This document shows positions 42,732 through 52,853 of a stretch of 64,000 bases of DNA, one piece after another. The DNA is from Heligmosomoides polygyrus polygyrus. Lineage: Eukaryota > Nematoda > Chromadorea > Rhabditida > Heligmosomidae. The notes under the pieces are model-generated. The model ran no database searches. It saw only the letters and a program-made list of their open reading frames with translations, and had not been told where the DNA came from. Within the stretch, counting starts at the first letter, position 1. The number at the start of each line of letters is the position of its first letter. Location of the stretch: the NCBI GenBank assembly GCA_947396885.1, contig OX377206.1:6648658-6712657 (forward strand), given 5' to 3'. The position numbers and the translations under genes were made by a program.

Positions 42732-45700
42732 TCAAACAGATGTGCTTGAAGGCTTAGTGTAATTACACAGAATTTTTCTGATTATTCCTGCCGCACATGA
42801 TAGTGCGTAAAGCCCTACTTTTAAAAGGCATATAAAGACGACTGGGCCGAATACATATGTTAGTGTGCCTAGGGTTAGAGCGGTACCCAATGCACCTAGT
42901 GCAAATTTCCAATGAAGTTTAATGACTTTTATCAATGGTTCCATATCCGGTAAGGTTATGTCTGAGAACCATTGAGTATTGATTGGCACTGTGTGTGCAT
43001 CTAGCTCAAAAATTGACCGATTCGATTCAATGTGATAATTAAGAATGCCTTCCATTATGAAGGACTTTTCCAATGGACCACAAGGAACAGTGCAGTGCTC
43101 CCTGATTATTGATTTTTGAAATTCCAAAAGAATCCAGTTAACTTTGGCTGATGTTTCGCAAGAAAAAGAGAACTGCTGAGTTTCGCAAACGGCCGTGACT
43201 ACTCCGTTGCTACTAGACGTACAAGTGACCGTAAGATTTGCTCCTTGTGGGCAATTATAACATCCCGAAAGTGTTTTAACTCGTAAATCGCAGCCAAGTC
43301 TTTCTACCAGTGTTGCGGATTCTTTAATTATTTTAGAATCTATTCGTAAGACTAGCTCTTCTTCTTGGGATATTGTTATGATATCGTCCCCTGACCTCCT
43401 AATCCTGCCGTAGGGTGTCTGCAGAGGCATCATGACCTTGTCATCCCCATATAGGGTGCGAACCGAATCCTCGGGGCATTGACAACTCTGTACCGAGGTC
43501 TCGCATTGGCATCTTATTCTATTGATGCATGTTGCGAATTGCTCTGCGGCCTGTTGTCTGCTGTTGCACTCCACCGGAACCTGGAAATGGTTTGGTAGTG
43601 CAAAGGCCATATCATTTGCAATTGCAAATCTCTTATTTACTATTGAATTGGCAGGTTTTTGGAGTGATATCGTTGTGATATTAAACTCATCTATATTTTC
43701 CAATATATATGGTTTCATAGACCGCGTTAGAGTCTTTTTCTTCCCAAATAGTACTAATTCGATATCAAAAGTGATTCTGGGTATCCAGTGCGGACACTGA
43801 ACGATTTCGAATACTCTTTTTGAAATCGGCCTGTGGGCTACTCTATAAAAGGAGCAAGCAGGCAATGGTACAAAACAACCGCACATAAGTCCGCCGCAGC
43901 TACTAAAGCATCCCGAGTATCCGGGATAGTTTTGGGCTTGTTCTAATTCTGGTATAGTTTCGTTATGCTTTAGGGTCTTGCACTTTTCTACAGTGCATGA
44001 CCCAGCCTGCGAACATCTTTCGACATTGTAAACTCGAATTTTTGTTGGTCTAGTGAAACTTTCTGTTACTTTTGCACACTTGAATTCCACTGGTCTTCTC
44101 ACAAATTTTGCGGATCCAATGGTCTTGTTTTCATGCACAATCTCAATGCAGAGTTCATTTTGCAGTTTGTTAAATAGAAGTTCGCGACTGTATTCAAAGT
44201 GGCATTGATTTTGTCCATTGCAGACGAGATCAGCGTTTTGCCTGCTGTACCCGCGTTGACATGCTTGAGTTGTAGGTGCATTTGCACACAATATCATGCA
44301 CACTGCTAATATTACTGGGCCCGAAAGCCGCGTTAACTGGAAGGTCTGTGCCTGACCACTTGAAGTGCAACTAACTGGTTGTTGCACTCTTCCAGTCTTG
44401 TTACGCGATTTCCACATTTTTGTGGCTAGACAGGATAGTATGATTAGTATTACGACCGCTATGTAAATTATGATAGCTGTAGTACCTATTGCTCCCCTAG
44501 GCCAGCAATGTGGGTTTCCTAGTAGCGTTTTTGATAAGAGATGGTGGTTATCACAGAACTTGGGTCTCTCGCAGATTACGACCTGTTCATCGAAACCATC
44601 ATGCGGAAATAGTCCTACCATCACTTTATCATCGGTAGGTGATATTGGGAGATAAAAGATGTTGGATTTCGATTGCTGCGTAATGTTTCGGCAGTCGCTA
44701 TTGAAGCATAATTCAAACGTTTTCCCAATCAACGAAATGTTGACCTTTCCTTGTTCACATTTGATGTTTTCTGCTGCATTCATTGCACATGCAGGTGAAA
44801 CCATAGCTAGTATTGCAAGCAACATTAAAGGGGCGCTTGCGATATTTGATAACTGAAAGCTTTCTAAGCTGTTTTCAAAGTTTCTTATGATATCATATGC
44901 AGCTGTTTTTGAAGCACGCTGCAACACTTGACGTGTATTAGGCTGCGGGGGGACCTTGTCCGCTATTACTTCCAGGGGAAGCGATTCCTCTGCCACACTT
45001 CGGATTTCTAGAGGAAATAGCTTGTTTAGCGGTCTATGAATGGTCTTATGGTTAGGCATAAGGACTTTTGCTGACCTAGTGAAGCCATCCGCTGATGTGA
45101 CTATCTCTGTTATTTTACCGTATGGCCAATTCCCTCTTGGAATAAGGTCCTGTTCGACGATGACAATCTCGCCTAGTTCGGGACAACTTCTAGTTAAGTG
45201 TCTAGGTTGTCTTAGATGAATTTTTTGATTCTCTCTAATGGATACTAAGTACTCTGTTCTCCAGAAGTCCCAGAATTTCTTTGCGATTTCTTCGGAAAAG
45301 CGAAACGCTTCCATTGCTTGTTTTTCAGATTGAATGCATTCAGGATTGTAGTCAAGATCCGTTTGATCGATATTTTCCTCTTGAGGGAGGGAGAACCTCA
45401 AATTCCCTTGCAAAAAGTCCACTGGACGTAAAGGAATTCTTGACAAGTCGTCCGAATTCGCCTTTGTCAAAGGCCTGGTGTTAAGTATAGCTTCGATTCG
45501 GGCTAGTGTCGTGCACATTTCCGTGAATGTTAGCTTTTTGCGTCCTATTGACTTATTGAACGCTTTCTTTACCGATCCAACAAGCCTTTCCCATGCTCCA
45601 CCCATCCAGGGGGCTCCTGGTGGGTTGAATAGCCACTTAATTTTCTCGGTAGCGCAATAAGACATTAGGGAATTGCCAGTAATGTCGTCTTTTTCGAACA

Positions 45701-46634
45701 TGGTAGAGATAATTTTCTCTCCATGTTTAAAATTAGAACCGCAGTCAGTGCGCACTATTTTAGGTACTCCTCTTCGTGAAATGAATCTTACGAAAGAGTT
45801 CAAAAACGATCCTGTTGACAAGTTTTCAACGACTTCTAGGTGCACCGCTCTAGTGGTCAGGCAGGTGAATAAGCACACATACATTTTTTCGTGTGCTTTT
45901 GAGGTGAACGGCCCCATATAGTCGCAACCAATGTTTTCGAATGGTTTCTTTGATACGACACGATCTTTTGGAAGAGGGGGCATGTGGGGTGCACCCAACG
46001 GTAACCCCTGATAACGCTTGCATGTTGCACAACCGCTAACTAGTTTTTTGAAGGCTGATGAGATTCGTGGTATCCAGAAGCGCTGTCGAGCGATAGCGAT
46101 AGTGTGATCCTTGCCACAATGTGCATTATCAACGTGTATTTTTCTCATGATTAGTCGAGTTAATTCTGACTGTTCGGGAACATATACTGGCGACTTGGTA
46201 TCGTAAGGTATCGCAGCATTCTGCAGGCGGGATTCGTGACGAATTATGCCTTTTTCGTCCACTATAATTTTCTTATCGTGAAATCGCTTTTGCAGCGTGG
46301 GAACCTCTATGCTTTTTTGTTCCTGCATGATCAGAATTTTTTCTGAAAGTCCGATATCTTCAGACGAAATTTCAGTATTAGTGTCATATTTCGAAACAGT
46401 CCTGAGGCAAATGTTTGTGTTTCTGTTTCTGTTGGTTTTTATGATCCAGTTGTGGATAGCTTTTCCTACTATACACAAAGATCGTAAAGCCTTATTTAGG
46501 TGAGAGAATCTTGATAGATCCATTACCTTAGTTTCGTTTTGCTGCCCGATATTAGCCTGTATATGTACCGGAGAAATGGGACGTGAATCCTCTTTTTCTT
46601 CACAAGGACTTTCTATAGCGTCCATTGGGCGCAA
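42732..46634 (-). CDS. Integrase-envelope polyprotein (1,300 aa)
   Basis: The listed 5' end is a TTG codon. The open frame continues upstream to about 46,745 and overlaps the end of the previous ORF, so this product depends on frameshifting, splicing or a repaired frame. Integrase: HHCC zinc module (about residues 155-205), DDE core with Asp near 238 (GCDYMGP) and 297 (RTDCGSNF) and Glu near 348 (WERLVGS). Envelope: hydrophobic segments near 605-622 and 725-748, a second signal-like segment near 775-795, a long Cys-rich ectodomain (GGLMCGCFVPLPAC) resembling phlebovirus Gc class II fusion glycoproteins, and a terminal membrane segment near 1,245-1,285. No stop separates pol from env, which suggests a spliced env message. 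Confidence 0.85.
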   Translation of the reverse strand: MRPMDAIESPCEEKEDSRPISPVHIQANIGQQNETKVMDLSRFSHLNKALRSLCIVGKAIHNWIIKTNRNRNTNICLRTVSKYDTNTEISSEDIGLSEKILIMQEQKSIEVPTLQKRFHDKKIIVDEKGIIRHESRLQNAAIPYDTKSPVYVPEQSELTRLIMRKIHVDNAHCGKDHTIAIARQRFWIPRISSAFKKLVSGCATCKRYQGLPLGAPHMPPLPKDRVVSKKPFENIGCDYMGPFTSKAHEKMYVCLFTCLTTRAVHLEVVENLSTGSFLNSFVRFISRRGVPKIVRTDCGSNFKHGEKIISTMFEKDDITGNSLMSYCATEKIKWLFNPPGAPWMGGAWERLVGSVKKAFNKSIGRKKLTFTEMCTTLARIEAILNTRPLTKANSDDLSRIPLRPVDFLQGNLRFSLPQEENIDQTDLDYNPECIQSEKQAMEAFRFSEEIAKKFWDFWRTEYLVSIRENQKIHLRQPRHLTRSCPELGEIVIVEQDLIPRGNWPYGKITEIVTSADGFTRSAKVLMPNHKTIHRPLNKLFPLEIRSVAEESLPLEVIADKVPPQPNTRQVLQRASKTAAYDIIRNFENSLESFQLSNIASAPLMLLAILAMVSPACAMNAAENIKCEQGKVNISLIGKTFELCFNSDCRNITQQSKSNIFYLPISPTDDKVMVGLFPHDGFDEQVVICERPKFCDNHHLLSKTLLGNPHCWPRGAIGTTAIIIYIAVVILIILSCLATKMWKSRNKTGRVQQPVSCTSSGQAQTFQLTRLSGPVILAVCMILCANAPTTQACQRGYSRQNADLVCNGQNQCHFEYSRELLFNKLQNELCIEIVHENKTIGSAKFVRRPVEFKCAKVTESFTRPTKIRVYNVERCSQAGSCTVEKCKTLKHNETIPELEQAQNYPGYSGCFSSCGGLMCGCFVPLPACSFYRVAHRPISKRVFEIVQCPHWIPRITFDIELVLFGKKKTLTRSMKPYILENIDEFNITTISLQKPANSIVNKRFAIANDMAFALPNHFQVPVECNSRQQAAEQFATCINRIRCQCETSVQSCQCPEDSVRTLYGDDKVMMPLQTPYGRIRRSGDDIITISQEEELVLRIDSKIIKESATLVERLGCDLRVKTLSGCYNCPQGANLTVTCTSSSNGVVTAVCETQQFSFSCETSAKVNWILLEFQKSIIREHCTVPCGPLEKSFIMEGILNYHIESNRSIFELDAHTVPINTQWFSDITLPDMEPLIKVIKLHWKFALGALGTALTLGTLTYVFGPVVFICLLKVGLYALSCAAGIIRKILCNYTKPSSTSV

Positions 46635-46708
46635 CGGCCACGTAGCGGTGTCTTTTTCCAGCCAACGAGGGCCTTTTACCCAGTCGTGATTACTGATTTG
46701 TTGAGCAG

Positions 46709-49700
46709 TTAAGCCTCTTGTACCGGCGTCTGCCGGACGTGTGAAAATGACACAGAAATACCATCCTCTTGAATTTGGTTTCTAATTCTTAAGATTCGAT
46801 CGCGTTGGTTTGACACAAATATTGGAACCTTTTTTGACGTTTTTAGCCAATATAGTGCAATTTCACTATCCGATACGATGAAAACCTGCTTTATTTTGGT
46901 ATTCATCGATGCTAGTATGGACTGTCCCAAGCGTGCTGCCATGAGAATTCCAACGAGTTCCAGTCTTGGAATAGTTTGACGAGTCCTTTTTGGTGTCAAT
47001 CTAGTCTTCCCACATATCAGTGGTGATACTGTGTTTGTAACTTGACCTTGGAGATATGCGCAAGCAGCGATGGCTGCGTTGCTTGCGTCGGCAAATACCC
47101 ACAGGCGATTTTCTTCACCTGAGAATTCACTTGGGAATGTGCGGTGCACAGAAATTTGTGCATTAGTGACTTCTGACGAAAGTCGATTCCATTTATCGCA
47201 AATATCTTGAGCTAGAACGGTCTTCCAGTCAGTTCCGATGTCGAAAATGTCTCGCATCATATTTTTGAGGCGAACTAATAGTGGTCCAGCGAGACCGATT
47301 GGGTCATAAACCGAGTTTATTTGACTTACGACGTCCTTTTTGGTAAGTCTGGGCATTATTGGGAATTGTGTGGACACGTGGAATGTGTCAGAGTCCGTGT
47401 TATAGTCGACTCCGAGTAGTTTCATTGACCCACTTCCAATTTTATCCTTTTCTGGTATAAAATTGTTTACATCGACGGAATTAGATACATATTCTCGCAA
47501 ATTCATTCCTATTTTTGCAAACAGTCGTTTCGATTCACGATATTTCTGAAGAGCTTCTTTTGTAGTATTTGCCCTTATTAAAATATTGTCCACGTAGAGA
47601 CTTTTTGAGATTTCCTTAGCTAGCTCCGTATTTTGAGCAGTTAAATATGTCATCAGCGCCATATTTAGGATGCTTGGTGACGCCGTTATCCCGAAAGGTA
47701 GCCTACGAAATCGATAATTAATAATATTATCTTTCGTAGGTGGATGGTTGATATTTTTCAGCCATAGAAACCTGCAGAGGTCCTTGTGAGGCTCTATTAA
47801 CCGAACTTGGGTGAACGCTGCCTCGATATCGCACATAAGTACAATTTTACTGGCTCGTGAAGTCAGTAGGATGTCATGAATTTTATTCACAAATGACTCT
47901 CCTTTCTCGATTACATCATTTAATGATAAACTTCCTTTTTTCTTAGAAGAAGCATCAAAAACTATTCTCAGAGGAACCTTTTTGTTCGATCTCCAGACTC
48001 CAGAATGCGGCATATAATAGATGCCAGCAGTTTCGTTGCATTCTGTGGAGAAGACTTCGATCATGCCTTCTTTCTCATACAATATTTCAGTGTACCAGAG
48101 ACGTTGCTCTGGGTTTTTCTGCAGTGATATTTGCAGAGATTCTAGTCGCCGAATGGCAACACCATAATTATCCTCTAATTGAGTAATATTGTCCTTCAAT
48201 GGGAATGGTGCGGTTATGAATCCGCCGGAGAACGATATCCTCTTTGAGTATTCTGAGAGATATTCGAGCGTTTTTTCGTTTTTCTGGCACTCTTCTGACG
48301 AAATTCCTAAGCCGTCAAGTTCGAACATTTTTTGAAGGATTTCCTGTTCGCTGTTTTCTTGAATGGAAGTCATTCCATAGCAGATAGTGGCATTTTCGCC
48401 GTGGTGGGCACCCTTTCCGTATATGGTAGGGCCAAACACTGTTTTGGCAATATGAAGACCCGTGGGAGTCTTTACATTATTGATCGGACCGGTTACCAGG
48501 TCGTGGTAATGGTCTAGCCCCACGAGAATGTGAGGGTTTTGGTGTTCTCCACGAAGTTTGGAGTTTGATAAGCAAATACTATTTGCCTTCAGAAAGTCTA
48601 CGTCGACCGAACTCAGATTAACACTAGGAAAACCATTGGTGATGATAGGTTTGGTCAGAACGTTTAATTCGAGCTCCTCACCATATACTGTGCTCAGTTT
48701 GATGCATACTATGTGGCTCTCAAAGCTCTCGATATGGCCTCCTATGCCCGACATTGTGCAGATTTCGGTAGTTTGCTTTGACAGGCCTAAGCGGTCGGCG
48801 AGAGACTCTTCGATCACGGTCTTTTGAGCACCCGTGTCGAAGAAAAAGAGTATTTTTTCATATTCTCCTTTTTTATTGTTCCACACATTTCCCTCAGCAG
48901 TCATTAAGATAAGCTGCGATGGAGTTGAATTTCTATGTGAGGTTGATGTATTGTCCTTGGGGCACATCTGAACATTGCTTATGTTCGGCCTAGTTTGTTG
49001 TCCTTGATTAGGAAAACTATTTGGAAAACTTCTATGTTCCCGCTGAGGCCTGTTTGGTCTTTGATTGTTTGGTCCTGAACGGTTTCTTGGATTATTGCTC
49101 CAAGGTGTTTGATTTGTTGCCTGACTACTTTCGTTTTTAAAGCAGAGGCTTATATGATGTTTCTGTCCACATTTAGGACAGTCTGGCTTTTGGCAATCGA
49201 AGCTGCTGTGATTTGAAGAACAGCACTTCCAGCATCTGCGGCCGTCTGTTAGTGCTTTGCGGCGAGTTCCTTGATCAGTGACCGTTCTACAGGTCATTGA
49301 TCCATGAGTACCTCTGTGACAGAATAGGCACTGGTCGCCAGAATGTTGCCGCGAAGTGGGGTACTTATCTTTTGGAGTGTTGACCGTCGCACCTTGCTTG
49401 TGGCCGAGTCTGTTCTCGACATAGCCTTTAGCGGCAATCTCTTTCTTTAGATGACCTATGAGGTCGCCGATTGTCTGGCTGTCCCGCGTATGATTAGATA
49501 GCAAGACAGGCTTCACTACATCATGAGGAAATTTGGCTAGGATTGTCTCGCACCACATTGGGTCGCAAGTTTTTCGCACATCGTAGCCAGCGGATACCAT
49601 TTGATTGATCAAAATTTGAATCTGCGCGAAAACTGACGAACAGCTCTCCGAAAAATCGTTTGCTGGCTTCAAATTGACCAGTTTCTGCACTACATGCGAC

Positions 49701-50536
49701 CTATTTATGGGCTGATTGCAGTAGTTTTCTTTCAGGGTCTGGATGATCCACTCGTAGTTCTGTGGTACCAGTTGAATCCCCTTTACAGAATCCTGAGCAC
49801 TCCCTTTTAGGCTTTCCTTGAGAAGCAGGATCTTCTCCATAACGTCGAGATCCCTACTCTTGTGAACGAGGGTCTCAAAGACAGCCCAGTATTCTGGGAA
49901 GTCCTCGGCGTTGCCGTAAAACTTGGGCAGTGTCGCCTGAGGTGGCTTTATGGAACGAAATTGCCGTGCATCACTTTCAATTTGCTCGATGACAGCTGTG
50001 TTTGAAGCTGATTGCGATAAATTGCTATCGCTTGGAACAGGCTCCATTTGATTGGTATTATCTTCTTCGACTACTCGATCATTAGAGCCATTGGAAGATG
50101 CGCTCTGCAGGATTAGAGATCTCTGAGAAATGTAACCCAATTTTACACTCATTGTATCCCTCACGCATTTGGTTTCCTCAAGCCGTGTTGTCAGCTTGAA
50201 GATTAGATCGTCTGCACTGGCGATCTCTTTGTGTAGTTGTGACTCACTCTCTATTTGTTCTATTTCTAGCATAACATCCTTTTTATCGGACTTATTTTTG
50301 CAGTTCTCGTATACTGCTCTAATATTATTGTAGAGGATTTCAAGCCTCTCTCTTCCTTCCTTGATTTGATTTACTCCATTCTGTAGGAGCGCAGTAGCTG
50401 TTTTGCACTGTTCATAGCTATCCTCGTCTGCGGTAGGATAGTCTACCTTTTCTGTGTACTCCGTGTATCTGGAGACAAGATTTTTTAGCGTCGTTGCGCA
50501 GTTGATGATAGGTGTTCTTTGGAAGTGCAGCGCCAT
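46709..50536 (-). CDS. Gag-protease-reverse transcriptase-RNase H polyprotein (1,275 aa)
   Basis: Forms the particle and copies the RNA genome. From the ATG at 50,534-50,536: a Gag region (about residues 1-400, with a coiled-coil-like N-terminus and a DUF1759-like middle); three Cys/His knuckles (CLFC about 402, CWKC about 435, CPKC about 453); an aspartic protease with FFFDTGAQKTV (DTGA near 566); reverse transcriptase with FDASSKKKGS and the catalytic YVDN near 980; then a Pao-type RNase H region (FADAS near 1,147 and SDSEIALYW near 1,220). All key residues are present. The frame stops at 46,709, just before the integrase, with the following ORF in another frame; the shift lies between about 46,711 and 46,750. 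Confidence 0.92.
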   Translation of the reverse strand: MALHFQRTPIINCATTLKNLVSRYTEYTEKVDYPTADEDSYEQCKTATALLQNGVNQIKEGRERLEILYNNIRAVYENCKNKSDKKDVMLEIEQIESESQLHKEIASADDLIFKLTTRLEETKCVRDTMSVKLGYISQRSLILQSASSNGSNDRVVEEDNTNQMEPVPSDSNLSQSASNTAVIEQIESDARQFRSIKPPQATLPKFYGNAEDFPEYWAVFETLVHKSRDLDVMEKILLLKESLKGSAQDSVKGIQLVPQNYEWIIQTLKENYCNQPINRSHVVQKLVNLKPANDFSESCSSVFAQIQILINQMVSAGYDVRKTCDPMWCETILAKFPHDVVKPVLLSNHTRDSQTIGDLIGHLKKEIAAKGYVENRLGHKQGATVNTPKDKYPTSRQHSGDQCLFCHRGTHGSMTCRTVTDQGTRRKALTDGRRCWKCCSSNHSSFDCQKPDCPKCGQKHHISLCFKNESSQATNQTPWSNNPRNRSGPNNQRPNRPQREHRSFPNSFPNQGQQTRPNISNVQMCPKDNTSTSHRNSTPSQLILMTAEGNVWNNKKGEYEKILFFFDTGAQKTVIEESLADRLGLSKQTTEICTMSGIGGHIESFESHIVCIKLSTVYGEELELNVLTKPIITNGFPSVNLSSVDVDFLKANSICLSNSKLRGEHQNPHILVGLDHYHDLVTGPINNVKTPTGLHIAKTVFGPTIYGKGAHHGENATICYGMTSIQENSEQEILQKMFELDGLGISSEECQKNEKTLEYLSEYSKRISFSGGFITAPFPLKDNITQLEDNYGVAIRRLESLQISLQKNPEQRLWYTEILYEKEGMIEVFSTECNETAGIYYMPHSGVWRSNKKVPLRIVFDASSKKKGSLSLNDVIEKGESFVNKIHDILLTSRASKIVLMCDIEAAFTQVRLIEPHKDLCRFLWLKNINHPPTKDNIINYRFRRLPFGITASPSILNMALMTYLTAQNTELAKEISKSLYVDNILIRANTTKEALQKYRESKRLFAKIGMNLREYVSNSVDVNNFIPEKDKIGSGSMKLLGVDYNTDSDTFHVSTQFPIMPRLTKKDVVSQINSVYDPIGLAGPLLVRLKNMMRDIFDIGTDWKTVLAQDICDKWNRLSSEVTNAQISVHRTFPSEFSGEENRLWVFADASNAAIAACAYLQGQVTNTVSPLICGKTRLTPKRTRQTIPRLELVGILMAARLGQSILASMNTKIKQVFIVSDSEIALYWLKTSKKVPIFVSNQRDRILRIRNQIQEDGISVSFSHVRQTPVQEA

Positions 50537-50755
50537 TTTTTGCGAGACCTCCGAGGTGAAAATGATGATTTCTGCGAAAATTCAGCAGAAAACGACTCCA
50601 GGTACTTGGTACGGGAGTAAGTGTCCGTTGGTATGGGACGAATCAATTAAGATTCTTAGTCTTAAAAAAGACTGTGATATTTGCTCTAGAAAGAGCTGTC
50701 TTCGCTCCAGGTCCCAAGGTTGGTACGCCTTGACACGGGAGAATTTGGCTTATTA
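50537..50755 (-). other. Untranslated leader of the BEL/Pao element
   Basis: About 220 bp between the primer site and the gag ATG. It should hold the packaging signal and a splice donor. No distinctive structure was identified by eye. Confidence 0.45.
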
Positions 50756-50768
50756 GGCCGATGCACCA
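50756..50768 (-). other. Primer binding site, tRNA-Gly
   Basis: Two bases from the 5' LTR the coding strand reads TGGTGCATCGGCC. This is complementary to the 3' end of a glycine tRNA (GGCCGATGCA plus CCA, recalled from nematode tRNA-Gly GCC). The match is 13 bases. Glycine tRNA priming is known for BEL/Pao elements. Confidence 0.75.
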
Positions 50769-50770
50769 GA

Positions 50771-51001
50771 TGACTAGGATGGGTGCGGGAAGACGTGGGT
50801 ATGGTAGCCCTTCTTACAAAGATAAACGTGCGACGGTGGTTCAGATTTATTATCAGAGGAAGAGAGTGAGTGGTGGAGCCCAACCGGTGCTCACCACGTT
50901 ACTTGAGAGAGTGCCGCTTATCGCCTAATACAGCCCAGCAGCCGCCCCTATTGGAGGGAGCGGCGCCTTACAAAGGGTGCAAGAGGTCGTAGACGACGAC
51001 A
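50771..51001 (-). repeat. 5' LTR (231 bp)
   Basis: Starts TG and ends CA in either reading (TGTCGTCGTCTACGACC on the coding strand). It differs from the other LTR at a single position (C at about 50,813 here, G at about 41,454). LTRs are identical at insertion, so this is a recent event. It should carry promoter and polyadenylation signals; no unambiguous TATA box was seen. Confidence 0.95.
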
Positions 51002-51006
51002 AACTC

Positions 51007-52045
51007 TTCGTATTTCTATTTTCGTATTGGGTTGTCTAGAGATACTAAGTTTAGCATAGTTTCGTAACAACTTGAGCTATTATGAGATCGCCAATGTCAT
51101 AGCCAAATCCAGGTGGTTCGAAGATCCATCTGGACAAGTTGGTCGTCACCAGAAGAGAGTGATCATGATATTATATACCATTTCCACATCAAATTCAAGG
51201 CGTTTCAAATCGAATTGGACACTCTTCCAAGCAAGTTCGACGCTTCTGAAATCAAACAAAATCTTAGCATCTTTCAAACCAAGGCTTTTTCCGCATTAGA
51301 ATGGACTCTGAGAACATCGAAGTAATTTTTGGCGCGAAACGGCTCGGTGGGGGGGGGGACCAGGTAGGACAACCCTATACAACGTTTTGTGTAGCACGAA
51401 ATTCAAAAATTATACAGTACTGGTTGCGTTCTACCACTATCGTGAACTGAGCTACACCACTTGCGTAATTGGAAGTACATGTGACTTCATTCTAGACATA
51501 GGATCCGACGCCGATTCGGATAATTCGGATTCGTCATTTTTTCCAAATCCTGGTTAAAAGGATTGTGCGAATGATGGCATCTTTGAAAAGCTTGGATTCT
51601 AGGGTGATTCAGATACGGGCCATTTTCAGCAGAGGATTTTCAGAAGATTCAGATAACTGATTTTTGATAGGAAAACTGATATCAATCAATTCCGAATCGG
51701 ATATCCCATGTGAAATCCGAAGATAAAACAGTTATTTGGATTATTTGAAAATCTTTCCTGTTAAGGCTACTCTTACCTGAATCGCTGCAAGATCCGGAGC
51801 TTCTCAAAAATGTTAATATTTGCACACTCTTTTTAAACGGATTTGAAAAATGGCAAATTTGGAATTATCCGAATCAGTGTCGAATCCATTGTCTACTTCA
51901 TACCAAGCCGGATAGCTGCAGAGAACAAGGTGACCTCCCGAACCATTTTGAGCCTAATTTTTTATTCAAGAAAAGCTTAGTGTGGCTTGAACACTGGTCT
52001 AAGCAAGCTCGACGCTTTTGAAATAAAACCGAACATCTTTCTGAA
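51007..52045. other. Unit C sequence downstream of the BEL/Pao element
   Basis: Collinear with A 11,250-12,313. Small frames only, no gene supported. G run at 51,350-51,358. Confidence 0.55.
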
Positions 52046-52853
52046 CTAGTGTACTTGGTGTACCGCACTTAATCTTGTTCAAAATAGATGTACCAGGGGT
52101 AGTTTGCCATGGGGAGAACGAATATCATCGTCGTTTTTTGCGGAAATGCCTCACAAGCCTGTTGCGAGGCTCGAACTGCCCAAGGCCTAGCTAAATTACG
52201 TCTGCGTCCCCTATCTATGTGCACTATTTCGCCGCCTCTAGCTTACAGCAAAGTCTAGCCAGGGCATAAGCCTTGAAATCGAATACGACAAGGCCCATAA
52301 GGCCCATGTTATACTTCGGCGACGCTGTTGTCGGCGACAGTGTTGAGCGGGTGCTACGCAGTGCGTAGCAGCCCCCAACACTCTGTGTCGCCGCAGTATA
52401 ACACAGGCCTAAGAATGACAGCTCAGCGGAGGGGCGCGCATATAGGGTCGTGTTCTCTCCTCTTCTGACGCGGAGTACAGAACTGGACAGGGGAAGGGAC
52501 TGCGGGGTGTGGATTCACTAGCGCATCTGTTAAAATTGCCTTCATCCTGGAGCTCCGTTCCCTGCTCAACATGAAAGCAAATAAGAGTCAGACCTGGACT
52601 TCAACAACCGGTTGCGAGACTTCGTTCACGACCATGAAAGATGGTCGCGAATGCGTGCTGACAGGAGGCGGAGTCTCTACATCTTTTACCAGCGCACGCT
52701 ATTTCGCATGGCCTTGGGCAATTCGAACGTAATATAGCGGGCTTGTAAGGCATTTCCGCAAAAAAACGACTATGGAATTCCTTCTTCCCATGGTAGGTTA
52801 CCCCTAGTAGACCTATTTTGAACACGATCAAGTACGTACACTATGTACACTAA
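52046..52853. mobile_element. Long-TIR element at the C/D junction
   Basis: Near-identical to 12,314-13,056, with a longer version of the nested MITE (52,301-52,409) and a local insertion near 52,630. Its place at a second unit junction suggests that the array expanded through it, or that the unit boundary is set by it. Confidence 0.7.
52301..52409. mobile_element. Fold-back MITE flanked by TAA, second copy
   Basis: Same nested element at the C/D junction with TAA on both sides (52,298-52,300 and 52,410-52,412). It is 15 bases longer because GTTGTCGGCGACAGT is locally repeated in the left arm. Confidence 0.75.

Larger units (their letters stand above)
41412..51001 (-). mobile_element. BEL/Pao LTR retroelement with envelope
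   Basis: A 9,590-bp provirus on the minus strand, flanked by the 5-bp duplication AACTC (41,407-41,411 and 51,002-51,006). Unit A has this target once at about 11,245. Layout in transcription order: 5' LTR (50,771-51,001), primer site (50,756-50,768), gag-protease-RT-RNase H ORF, integrase-envelope ORF, a third zinc-knuckle ORF, 48-bp repeats, 3' LTR (41,412-41,642). TG...CA ends, a 5-bp duplication, Cys/His nucleocapsid, DTGA protease and YVDN RT fit BEL/Pao. An envelope makes it retrovirus-like, as in nematode Cer7/Tas-type elements. Confidence 0.93.
31889..52850. repeat. Large tandem unit, copy C (split by BEL/Pao element)
   Basis: Third copy. Homology to A begins abruptly inside the unit at about 31,889 (A about 168), so the 5' end is missing. 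It runs to 41,411, is interrupted by the BEL/Pao element, and resumes at 51,002 where A has 11,247. Without the retroelement the unit is about 11.4 kb. C lacks the 134-bp MITE found at 781-914 in A and has the GC-rich TIR element at 32,390-32,740 instead. It ends in the long-TIR element that marks the C-D junction. Confidence 0.85.

Noticed and set aside
42266..49000. + strand frames of 60-92 codons across the BEL/Pao element
   Set aside because: Antisense to the retroelement polyproteins, with no domain content.
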